A DNA stretch of 13,282 nucleotides from Hyphomicrobiales bacterium (lineage in GTDB: Bacteria; Pseudomonadota; Alphaproteobacteria; Rhizobiales; JALURZ01), in NCBI GenBank assembly GCA_027058735.1, contig JALURZ010000098.1, positions 1-13,282 on the forward strand, given 5' to 3'. Positions 1 through 5,465 of this stretch are shown in pieces. The notes beneath the pieces are model-generated. The model saw nothing but the letters and a program-made list of their open reading frames with translations. It was not told the origin of the DNA and made no database searches. The number at the start of each line of letters is the position of its first letter. The first letter of the stretch is position 1. Made by a program: the position numbers and the translations under genes.

Positions 1-296
1 TCGATTCCCTCAACCAGGCCGTCCGGCACCCTCACGCCCGTCCTGAAAGCCCGGGCGAAAAGCCCCCTGTCGACGGCCCGGGTCACATCCGCGGCATTCG
101 CCGCGATCCACACCCCGCGCCCGGGCAGCTTTCGCGCAATGTCGGCCACGACCAGCCGGTCCGGCCCGCACACGAAGCGAATCATCCTGTCCGCCGGCAG
201 TACCGCCCGGCTGACAATACACTGCCGGTCGGGATTTCGGCGTCGGGTTCTGCCCGCGCTCAATCCGCCCCATCCCTCACGCGCCGGTGCCGGCAT
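1..296 (-). CDS. ylxR: YlxR/DUF448 RNA-binding protein, partial (C-terminus beyond left edge)
   Basis: Small basic RNA-binding protein that usually sits between nusA and infB; Gram-positive members are reported to act on RNase P, but a role here is not established. Ninety-eight codons are visible. The DUF448 fold shows RQCIVSR (about residues 24-30), MIRFVCGPD (38-46), the hallmark LPGRGVWI (57-64) and a downstream LFARAF. I chose the ATG at 294-296, inside the 3' end of nusA in another frame, because GAGGTGA, a strong Shine-Dalgarno match, lies 3 nt upstream (300-306). The gene overlaps the nusA stop by 20 nt, which suggests translational coupling. An ATG-initiated open frame at 10-273 is out of frame with this homology and is not the gene. 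Alphaproteobacterial members often carry a second L7Ae-like domain; that part would be off the window. Confidence 0.88.
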   Translation of the reverse strand, partial: MPAPAREGWGGLSAGRTRRRNPDRQCIVSRAVLPADRMIRFVCGPDRLVVADIARKLPGRGVWIAANAADVTRAVDRGLFARAFRTGVRVPDGLVEGI

Positions 297-1962
297 CCTT
301 CACCTCGCTCAAAATCCGGGTGACGGCGAGAGGGTCGCCGGCACCGGCTTCTTCCCCATCGCGCGCGCCGGGCTCCTCATCGCCTGCCGGCTCCGCGGCA
401 AGGTCTTCCTCGCTCACCCAGCCCGCCTTGAGACGGGCGGCCATGATCAGCGCCTCGGCATCGTCCCGGCTCATCTCGTGACCGGACAAGACGCCTTCGT
501 GGCGGATCACCTCATCGTCCTTGCGCTCGATCCAGCCAACGAGATCATCGGTGGCGCAGCCGGCGACATCCTCAACGGTCTTGATGCCGTCCTCGCCGAG
601 CGCAACCAGCATGGCGCCGGTGAGGCCGGGCAGCTCGCCGACCTCGTCAGCGACGCCCAGATCCTTGCGCCTGGTATCGTGCTCGGCGTTGACGCGGTCA
701 ATATAGTCGCGTGCCCGGGCCTGTATTTCGCGCGCCATTTCCTCGTCGAAGCCGTCGATCTCGGCGATTTCCTCGACCGGCACATAGGCCACCTCCTCAA
801 CGGTGCTGAAACCTTCCGAGGCGAGCAGCTGGGCGACCAGTTCATCGGCATCGAGCACTTCGGCGAATTTCTCGCTGCGCTGCTGAAACTCCGCCTGGCG
901 GCGTTCGGATTCTTCCGCCTCGGTCAGAATGTCGATATCCCAGCCCGACAACTGGGACGCCAGGCGGACATTTTGTCCGCGCCGGCCGATCGCCAGGCTC
1001 AACTGGTCATCGGGCACGACCACCTCGATGCGTTCGGCCTCCTCATCCAGAACGACCTTCACGACCTCGGCCGGCGCCAGGGCATTGACAATGAACGTGG
1101 CGGCGTCGGGAGACCACTGGATGATGTCGATCTTTTCGCCCTGCAATTCATTGACGACAGCCTGAACCCGGCTGCCGCGCATGCCGACACAGGCGCCAAC
1201 CGGATCGATGGCGCTGTCGTTTGATATCACCGCGATTTTCGCCCGGCTTCCCGGATCGCGCGCCACGGAGCGGATCTCGATGATGCCATCGTAGATTTCC
1301 GGCACTTCCTGCTCGAACAGTTTGGACATGAACTGGGGATGGGTCCGCGACAGGAAAATCTGCGGGCCGCGCTGTTCCTGGCGGACATCGTAGATATAGG
1401 CGCGCACCCGGTCGCCGTTGCGGAAGTTTTCGCGCGGCAGCGTTTCATCGCGCCGCACCACGGCGTCGGCGCGCCCGAGATCGACGATGACATTGCCATA
1501 TTCGACCCGCTTGACGATGCCATGAACGATTTCGCCGGCCCTGTTCTTGTACTCCTCGTACTGGCGCGCGCGTTCGGCGTCACGCACCTTCTGGGTGATG
1601 ACCTGCTTGGCGTTCTGCGCCGCGATCCGGCCGAAATCGACCGGCGGCAGGGGCTCGGCGATAAAATCGCCGATCTGGGCCGCGTCGTTCTTGGCCAGCG
1701 CGTCCTTGAGCCCGATCTCGGTGGCCTCGTTCTCGACCTTTTCGACAACCTGAAGCAGCCGCGACAGTTTGATCTCGCCGGTCTGTTCATTGATATCGGC
1801 GCGAATATCGTTCTCTGCTCCATAGCGCGAACGCGCCGCGCGCTGAATGGCGTCGGCCATGGCGGACAACACGATTTCCCGGTCGATGGACTTTTCGCGC
1901 GCGACCGAATCGGCGATCTGCAAAAGTTCCAGTTTGTTCGCGCTAACAGCCGAGTCAGACAT
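277..1962 (-). CDS. nusA: Transcription termination/antitermination factor NusA
   Basis: Binds RNA polymerase and nascent RNA to control pausing, intrinsic termination and antitermination. The 561 residues show the NusA N-terminal polymerase-binding domain (about 1-130), an S1 domain beginning near GEIVHGIVKRVEYGNVIVDL (143-162), KH1 with GACVGMRGSRV (256-266), and KH2 with LAIGRRGQNVRLASQ (323-337). Two C-terminal helical repeats follow (about 368-420 and 436-510), then an acidic Gly/Glu-rich tail (521-548). Length and domain order fit proteobacterial NusA with its extended C-terminus. The ATG at 1960-1962 has GGAGA about 6 nt upstream. It lies 61 bp after rimP and overlaps ylxR, matching the conserved rimP-nusA-ylxR-infB operon. 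NusA commonly autoregulates this operon in E. coli; that is family knowledge, not shown here. Confidence 0.98.
   Translation of the reverse strand: MSDSAVSANKLELLQIADSVAREKSIDREIVLSAMADAIQRAARSRYGAENDIRADINEQTGEIKLSRLLQVVEKVENEATEIGLKDALAKNDAAQIGDFIAEPLPPVDFGRIAAQNAKQVITQKVRDAERARQYEEYKNRAGEIVHGIVKRVEYGNVIVDLGRADAVVRRDETLPRENFRNGDRVRAYIYDVRQEQRGPQIFLSRTHPQFMSKLFEQEVPEIYDGIIEIRSVARDPGSRAKIAVISNDSAIDPVGACVGMRGSRVQAVVNELQGEKIDIIQWSPDAATFIVNALAPAEVVKVVLDEEAERIEVVVPDDQLSLAIGRRGQNVRLASQLSGWDIDILTEAEESERRQAEFQQRSEKFAEVLDADELVAQLLASEGFSTVEEVAYVPVEEIAEIDGFDEEMAREIQARARDYIDRVNAEHDTRRKDLGVADEVGELPGLTGAMLVALGEDGIKTVEDVAGCATDDLVGWIERKDDEVIRHEGVLSGHEMSRDDAEALIMAARLKAGWVSEEDLAAEPAGDEEPGARDGEEAGAGDPLAVTRILSEVKDAGTGA
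300..306 (-). promoter_or_regulatory. Shine-Dalgarno for ylxR inside nusA
   Basis: The minus strand reads GAGGTGA, then AGG, then ATG. This is a seven-base match to the anti-Shine-Dalgarno of 16S rRNA and lies within the last codons of nusA. It decides the ylxR start at 296 over a later TTG or the out-of-frame ATG at 271-273. Confidence 0.7.
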
Positions 1963-2023
1963 GTTTTTTCTCCAGCCTTCCAGATTTACATTTCAGTTTC
2001 TCGGTTTCCGGTGCGCGCGCGCA

Positions 2024-2554
2024 TCACGCGCCGCGTGTGCGGGCATCGCGCAGCAATTGGTCGGTCAGCACCAGTCTGGCGTCCGCGATCAGGGTCACCG
2101 GCAATTCGACCGTTTGTTCATCGCCGCTCATGCGCAGCCGGATGCTCGTGTCATCGACCGATTCCAGAATGCCCCGGAACCGGCGTCGCCCATCGCGAAG
2201 CTCCGCCAGTTCGACCTTGATTTCGCATTGCGCGGCGCGCAGGAAATCGTCCATCCGCACCAGCGGGCGGTCGATGCCGGGCGAGGAAATCTCAAGATTG
2301 TAGCGCTGTGAAACCGACTGCTCCACGTCCAGCACCGGAGAAAGCGCCCGCCCCGCATCGCAGCAATCGTCAATCGTCATCGTGCCATCGGGTTTTTCCG
2401 CCATGATCTGCACCGTGCCGCCATCGCGCCCGGAGATCTTGACCCGGACAAGCCGGAAGCCGAGGTCCCCGAGCACACGCGCTGCAACCGCGGCAATGCG
2501 GCTTTCGTGCCGTGTTTCACTGACCGCAATGCGGTCATCGGCCGGCTTCGCCAT
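2024..2554 (-). CDS. rimP: Ribosome maturation factor RimP
   Basis: Needed for maturation of the 30S ribosomal subunit. The 176 residues carry the family signature YNLEISSPGIDRPL (85-98) at the junction of the N-terminal alpha/beta domain and the C-terminal SH3-like barrel (about 105-176), plus the DCCDAGRALSPVLD segment (63-76). Length is typical. It is the first gene of the nusA operon here, 195 bp downstream of trmB and behind an intrinsic terminator, so it probably has its own promoter. The ATG at 2552-2554 is preceded only by a weak purine stretch (GGGACGGATCGAG). An N-terminal start a few residues different cannot be excluded, but no better-supported start is visible. Confidence 0.97.
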   Translation of the reverse strand: MAKPADDRIAVSETRHESRIAAVAARVLGDLGFRLVRVKISGRDGGTVQIMAEKPDGTMTIDDCCDAGRALSPVLDVEQSVSQRYNLEISSPGIDRPLVRMDDFLRAAQCEIKVELAELRDGRRRFRGILESVDDTSIRLRMSGDEQTVELPVTLIADARLVLTDQLLRDARTRGA

Positions 2555-2669
2555 GGCTCGATCCGTCCCGTCATTCCGAAATCACGCCGGGCCGCCTGAA
2601 ATTCCCGCCCCCGGCCGCCCTGATCAGGAGCCATGCGGCAGCCGCGGAAAAAACCAGCGCCAGATAATG
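2555..2669 (-). promoter_or_regulatory. rimP-nusA leader region; weak promoter candidate at 2661-2689
   Basis: Spacer between the trmB terminator and rimP. On the minus strand TTGGCG (2684-2689, the terminator loop) and TATCTG (2661-2666) are separated by exactly 17 bp. This is a plausible but weak sigma-70 pair: four of six matches at -35 and three of six at -10. A possible 6-bp stem GCCGGG/CCCGGC with an 18-nt loop lies closer to rimP. I see no small RNA, tRNA or convincing small gene. Confidence 0.2.
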
Positions 2670-2699
2670 AAAAAGAGCGGACCCGCCAAGGCCCACTCT
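2670..2699 (-). terminator. Rho-independent terminator after trmB
   Basis: On the minus strand AGAGTGGGCC (2690-2699) pairs with GGTCCGCTCT (2674-2683) to make a 10-bp stem with two G-U wobbles. The loop is the six nucleotides TTGGCG. Four more T residues (2670-2673) follow the stem, which itself ends in T. It begins about 50 nt after the trmB stop, so it most simply ends the XRE-metK-trmB transcript. The plus strand lacks a T tract, so it is one-directional. An alternative role as an attenuator upstream of rimP-nusA is possible if transcripts read through. Confidence 0.75.
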
Positions 2700-2749
2700 C
2701 AAAACACTTTCCAACACTGAAAGGCTGAGAACCCGGTAACTGCCGCGCA

Positions 2750-3493
2750 TCATACAGATTTGCCGGCCCCCCGCAAGCCTTTTCGATGCTCCGGCCCGCG
2801 CGCGCCAATGCGTGTGAATGAAAGAAATACAGGCTTGAGCCCGAGCCGCCGGGCGCGCTGCTCATAGCGTGTTTCGGGCCAGTCGCGGGGGCGTTCGCGC
2901 CAGTCGCCCGGCGCATTGGCCCGCCAGTGAAAATCACCATGGTGAACGAGATGCCGCAATATCCAGAAAACGTAACCGGCATCATCGCTGGCAATGCGCA
3001 ACTCGCCCCCGGCGCACAGCGCGCGCGCCATCAGGTTCACGGTTTCTCCGTTTATCAGGCGCCGCTTGTGGTGGCGTTTTTTCGGCCAGGGATCGGGAAA
3101 CAGCAGAAATATGCGCGCCACGGACCCCTCGGGCAGGGCGGTCAGAATATCGAGCGCATCATCATCGTGCAGCGCCACATTCTCCAGCCCGTATTCTTCG
3201 ACCGCGCATAGCAGCTTGGCCACGCCATTGATGAACGGCTCACACCCGATGATCCCGGTGGAGCGGTTGTTCCGGGCCTGCCAGACGAGGTGCTCGCCGC
3301 CGCCAAATCCGATTTCCAGCCACACCGCCTCGACGGGTGCGCCAAACAGCGAGGCCGGCTCCCTGATGCGTTCATTTGCGGGATCGACGCGCAACGCGGG
3401 CAGGAGTTGCTCATACAGCCGCCGCTGCCGGGGGCTCAGGGAACGGCCCTGGCGACGGCCGAAAAGACGGCGCCTTGCGGTGCGTTCGCCCAT
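2750..3493 (-). CDS. trmB: tRNA (guanine-N7-)-methyltransferase TrmB
   Basis: Uses SAM to form m7G46 in tRNA variable loops. The 247-residue protein has the Rossmann SAM-binding motif WLEIGFGGGEHL (58-69), the acidic CEPFINGVAKLL segment (84-95), the diagnostic LFPDPWPKKRHHKRRLI (131-147) and the C-terminal TRYEQ motif (208-212). The basic N-terminus MGERTARRRLFGRRQG resembles alphaproteobacterial TrmB starts, so I use the ATG at 3491-3493. A nine-residue longer version would start at a TTG (3518-3520) with no ribosome site. It lies 44 bp downstream of metK, placing SAM synthesis and a SAM-consuming enzyme in one unit. A terminator follows about 50 nt after the stop. Confidence 0.96.
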   Translation of the reverse strand: MGERTARRRLFGRRQGRSLSPRQRRLYEQLLPALRVDPANERIREPASLFGAPVEAVWLEIGFGGGEHLVWQARNNRSTGIIGCEPFINGVAKLLCAVEEYGLENVALHDDDALDILTALPEGSVARIFLLFPDPWPKKRHHKRRLINGETVNLMARALCAGGELRIASDDAGYVFWILRHLVHHGDFHWRANAPGDWRERPRDWPETRYEQRARRLGLKPVFLSFTRIGARGPEHRKGLRGAGKSV

Positions 3494-3537
3494 TGGTGAC
3501 CGCTTTCTGGTTACAGACAAGACCGGCGCGCGGCCAT

Positions 3538-4725
3538 TCAGGTCATGGCGGATTTGAGCGCGTCCACCAGATCGAGACGCTCCCAGGAAAATCCGCCTTC
3601 GGCATCCGGTTCGCGGCCGAAATGGCCATAGGCGGCCGAGCGTTCGTAGATCGGCCGGCTCAACTGAAGGTGCTCGCGAATGCCGCGCGGGCTGAGGTCC
3701 ATCACTTCCGCGATGACACCCTCGATTCGGTCGGCGGCGATGTCGCTTGTGTCATGCAGATCGACATAGACCGACAGCGGCTTTGAAACGCCGATCGCGT
3801 AAGACAGTTGTATGGTGCATTTGTCTGCCATGCCCGCGGCGACGATGTTTTTCGCCACATATCGCGCCGCATAGGCAGCCGAACGATCGACCTTGGTCGG
3901 ATCCTTGCCCGAAAACGCCCCGCCGCCATGGGGTGCTGCCCCGCCATAGGTATCGACGATGATCTTGCGTCCGGTCAGGCCGGCGTCGCCATCCGGTCCG
4001 CCGATGACGAATTTTCCGGTCGGATTGACGTAGAATTCATCCTCCGGACACATCCACCCCGCAGGCAGGGCCGCCTCCACGAAGGGACGCACGATCTCGC
4101 GCACCTGTCGCTGGTCGAGATCTTCGCCATGCTGGGTCGAGACGACCACGGACGTGGCGCAAACGGGCTTGCCGTTCTCATAAGCCAGCGTCACCTGGCT
4201 CTTTGAGTCGGGACCAAGCCCCGGCGCGCGCCCGGCATGGCGCGCGCGCGCCATCTCATTGAGAATCTTGTGCGAAAAATGAATTGGCGCGGGCATCAGG
4301 GCGTCGGTTTCCCGGCACGCATATCCGAACATGATGCCCTGGTCGCCCGCCCCCTCGTCCTTGTTGCCGGAAGCATCCACCCCCTGGGCGATATCGCTGG
4401 ACTGATTGTGGACATGGACGCAGACCTCGGCGTTTTTCCAGTGAAAGCCGTCCTGTTCATAGCCGATCTCGCGCACCACCCGGCGCGCGGCGTCCTCGAG
4501 GGTCTGATGGCTGATGCTGTCGGGTCCGCGCACCTCGCCGGCCAGCACGATGCGGTTTGTCGTGGTCAATGTCTCGACCGCCACCCGGGATACCGGATCG
4601 GCGGCGAGATAGGTATCGACGATCGCATCGGAAATCCTGTCGCACACCTTGTCGGGGTGGCCTTCGGAAACCGATTCACTGGTAAAAAGGAAATTCTGCC
4701 TTTGCAACGGATCGCCCCTCGTCAT
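3538..4725 (-). CDS. metK: S-adenosylmethionine synthase MetK
   Basis: Makes S-adenosylmethionine from methionine and ATP. The 395 residues show FTSESVSEGHPDKVCDRISD (14-33; His23 and Asp25 in the HPDK catalytic segment), GAGDQGIMFGYA (125-136), the long NPTGKFVIGGPDGDAGLTGR region (234-253) and the phosphate-binding GGGAFSGKD loop (267-275). Length matches the family. I prefer the ATG at 4723-4725, which leaves 10 residues before the conserved NFLFTSES. An in-frame ATG at 4756-4758 adds 11 residues, but it lies in the loop of a possible leader hairpin and has no clear ribosome site. It is 88 bp downstream of the XRE gene and probably cotranscribed with it. The leader between them is unusually structured. 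Confidence 0.98.
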   Translation of the reverse strand: MTRGDPLQRQNFLFTSESVSEGHPDKVCDRISDAIVDTYLAADPVSRVAVETLTTTNRIVLAGEVRGPDSISHQTLEDAARRVVREIGYEQDGFHWKNAEVCVHVHNQSSDIAQGVDASGNKDEGAGDQGIMFGYACRETDALMPAPIHFSHKILNEMARARHAGRAPGLGPDSKSQVTLAYENGKPVCATSVVVSTQHGEDLDQRQVREIVRPFVEAALPAGWMCPEDEFYVNPTGKFVIGGPDGDAGLTGRKIIVDTYGGAAPHGGGAFSGKDPTKVDRSAAYAARYVAKNIVAAGMADKCTIQLSYAIGVSKPLSVYVDLHDTSDIAADRIEGVIAEVMDLSPRGIREHLQLSRPIYERSAAYGHFGREPDAEGGFSWERLDLVDALKSAMT

Positions 4726-4739
4726 GCGCCCGATCACGT

Positions 4740-4770
4740 TGCCCGGGCCGCTCAACATCCCGGGTGGGCA
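4740..4770 (-). promoter_or_regulatory. Competing hairpins in the metK leader
   Basis: On the minus strand TGCCC-ACCCGGG-ATGTTGAGCGG-CCCGGGCA allows two exclusive pairings. CCCGGG (4759-4764) can pair with CCCGGG (4742-4747), 6 bp around an 11-nt loop. Alternatively TGCCC (4766-4770) can pair with GGGCA (4740-4744). It ends 14 nt before the preferred metK start. Pairing is seen in the sequence; any switching role is inference, and GC-rich DNA makes such pairs easy by chance. Confidence 0.35.
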
Positions 4771-4772
4771 TG

Positions 4773-4819
4773 TCTTGAACCGGCGGCTGTTTTTGCAGGC
4801 TTTCCCGCGCCGGTCAAGA
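4773..4819 (-). promoter_or_regulatory. Long stem-loop at the XRE stop / metK leader
   Basis: On the minus strand TCTTGACCGGCG (4808-4819) is the reverse complement of CGCCGG-T-TCAAGA (4773-4785) except for one bulged T. This gives a 12-bp stem closing a 22-nt loop that contains an A5 run. The 5' arm includes the last codon and stop of the XRE gene. No T tract follows, so it is not a standard intrinsic terminator. It could stabilise the mRNA 3' end, separate expression of the two genes, or form part of a metK leader regulator. The structure matches none of the SAM riboswitch classes I can recall. Confidence 0.55.
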
Positions 4820-5260
4820 ATTTATGGGCGTATTGTCGCTGTGTCGTGCCGCCTCGTCCTCAGCGCCGGCGATCGCCTTGACCAGGTCGACCACCCGGCG
4901 GCGTACCGCGGCCGAGCGTATGTTGGCAAACGACTTGTTGAGTTGCAGGCCTTCGGAACTGTTGAGGAAATCCATCATCAACGGCTGTTCCGGCGGTTCG
5001 GAAAAGCCCGGCGCCGTCTGCGCCCGGTCCGCCGGCACGTCGTCGAAGAAAAACTGCACCGGCACCCCCAGGACCTGGGCAATCTGGTACAGCCGGCTGG
5101 CGCTGATCCGGTTGGAGCCCTTTTCGTATTTCTGAACCTGCTGGAAGGTCAGCTTGAGGCTGTCGCCGAGCTTTTCCTGACTGAGCCCCACAAGCATGCG
5201 GCGCATCCGCACGCGGTTCCCGACATGAACGTCAATGGGATTTGGGGTTTTCTGTACCAT
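4814..5260 (-). CDS. XRE-family (Cro/CI-type) transcriptional regulator upstream of metK
   Basis: DNA-binding regulator of the small XRE family that commonly precedes metK in Alphaproteobacteria; its targets are not established here. The 148 residues start with NPIDVHVGNRVRMRR, followed by the helix-turn-helix LSQEKLGDSLKLTFQQVQKYEKGSNRIS (26-53) and the LYQIAQVLGVPVQFFFDD helices (57-74). A linker and a short C-terminal helical region (110-133) follow. No ligand-binding domain or membrane segment is seen. The ATG at 5258-5260 has AGAAGG 7 nt upstream. A well-formed promoter lies about 80 bp upstream with a palindrome over its -10, compatible with autoregulation. The stop codon is folded into a hairpin before metK. 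Family assignment is firm; function beyond DNA binding is unknown. Confidence 0.93.
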   Translation of the reverse strand: MVQKTPNPIDVHVGNRVRMRRMLVGLSQEKLGDSLKLTFQQVQKYEKGSNRISASRLYQIAQVLGVPVQFFFDDVPADRAQTAPGFSEPPEQPLMMDFLNSSEGLQLNKSFANIRSAAVRRRVVDLVKAIAGAEDEAARHSDNTPINS

Positions 5261-5318
5261 AATACAGCCTTCTCAGGACTGACTATCGCAGTCTCTTCGG
5301 GTCCCCCGGCCCTGGCGC

Positions 5319-5336
5319 GTTTCGCTGCGCCGAAAC
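5319..5336 (-). promoter_or_regulatory. Stem-loop at the 5' end of the XRE-metK transcript
   Basis: GTTTCG (5331-5336, minus reading) and CGAAAC (5319-5324) form a perfect 6-bp stem with a 6-nt loop. It falls right at the expected transcription start of the predicted promoter, so the mRNA would begin with or near a hairpin, which often protects 5' ends from decay. Confidence 0.35.
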
Positions 5337-5337
5337 A

Positions 5338-5352
5338 CACATTCATAATGTG
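5338..5352. promoter_or_regulatory. Palindrome overlapping the -10: candidate operator
   Basis: CACATT-CAT-AATGTG is a perfect inverted repeat with 6-bp arms and a 3-bp centre. It covers the whole predicted -10 element of the XRE-metK promoter. XRE proteins bind short palindromes as dimers, and this position would block polymerase, so autorepression by the adjacent regulator is a reasonable inference. The symmetry is directly visible; the ligand is not. Confidence 0.45.
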
Positions 5353-5370
5353 CGGGTGCGGGGGGGTCAA
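5342..5370 (-). promoter_or_regulatory. Sigma-70-type promoter for XRE-metK-trmB
   Basis: On the minus strand TTGACC (5365-5370, five of six consensus) and TATGAA (5342-5347, four of six) are separated by exactly 17 bp. The expected start near 5335 gives an untranslated leader of about 75 nt before the XRE gene. It is the best promoter match I found in any gap of the window. Confidence 0.6.
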
Positions 5371-5378
5371 GGACAACG

Positions 5379-5407
5379 CACCGGGGTTTTGCACACAGGT
5401 CCCGGTG
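5379..5407. repeat. Inverted repeat downstream of lnt
   Basis: CACCGGG (5379-5385) and CCCGGTG (5401-5407) form a perfect 7-bp stem with a 15-nt loop, about 60 nt after the lnt stop and just upstream of the XRE promoter. No T tract follows on the minus strand, so it is at best a non-canonical terminator for lnt or a binding site. Confidence 0.3.
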
Positions 5408-5465
5408 GCCTCCGCGAAGACCGCCATGACATCAGACCCTTACGCGATTCCGTACAAGGTGCGTC

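Noticed and set aside
10..273. 87-codon minus-strand frame at the left edge
   Set aside because: The DUF448 homology of YlxR is in the neighbouring frame; this frame gives an Arg/Gly-rich peptide with no match.
139..1224. Long plus-strand open frame (361 codons) opposite nusA
   Set aside because: It is exactly antisense to a confident gene in a GC-rich genome, where antisense frames stay open because of codon bias. No recognisable domain.
2571..2753. 60-codon minus-strand frame starting in an ATGA overlap with the trmB stop, with a hydrophobic stretch
   Set aside because: The intrinsic terminator lies inside it, it has no ribosome site of its own, and no family is recognisable. Conservation in relatives would be needed to reconsider it.
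4726..4772. Known SAM-II or SAM/SAH riboswitch before metK
   Set aside because: I cannot find the conserved core or the Shine-Dalgarno-containing pseudoknot of either class; only unassigned hairpins are present.
5149..5427. 92-codon minus-strand frame across the XRE upstream region
   Set aside because: It runs out of frame into the XRE gene and covers the predicted promoter; no domain or ribosome site.
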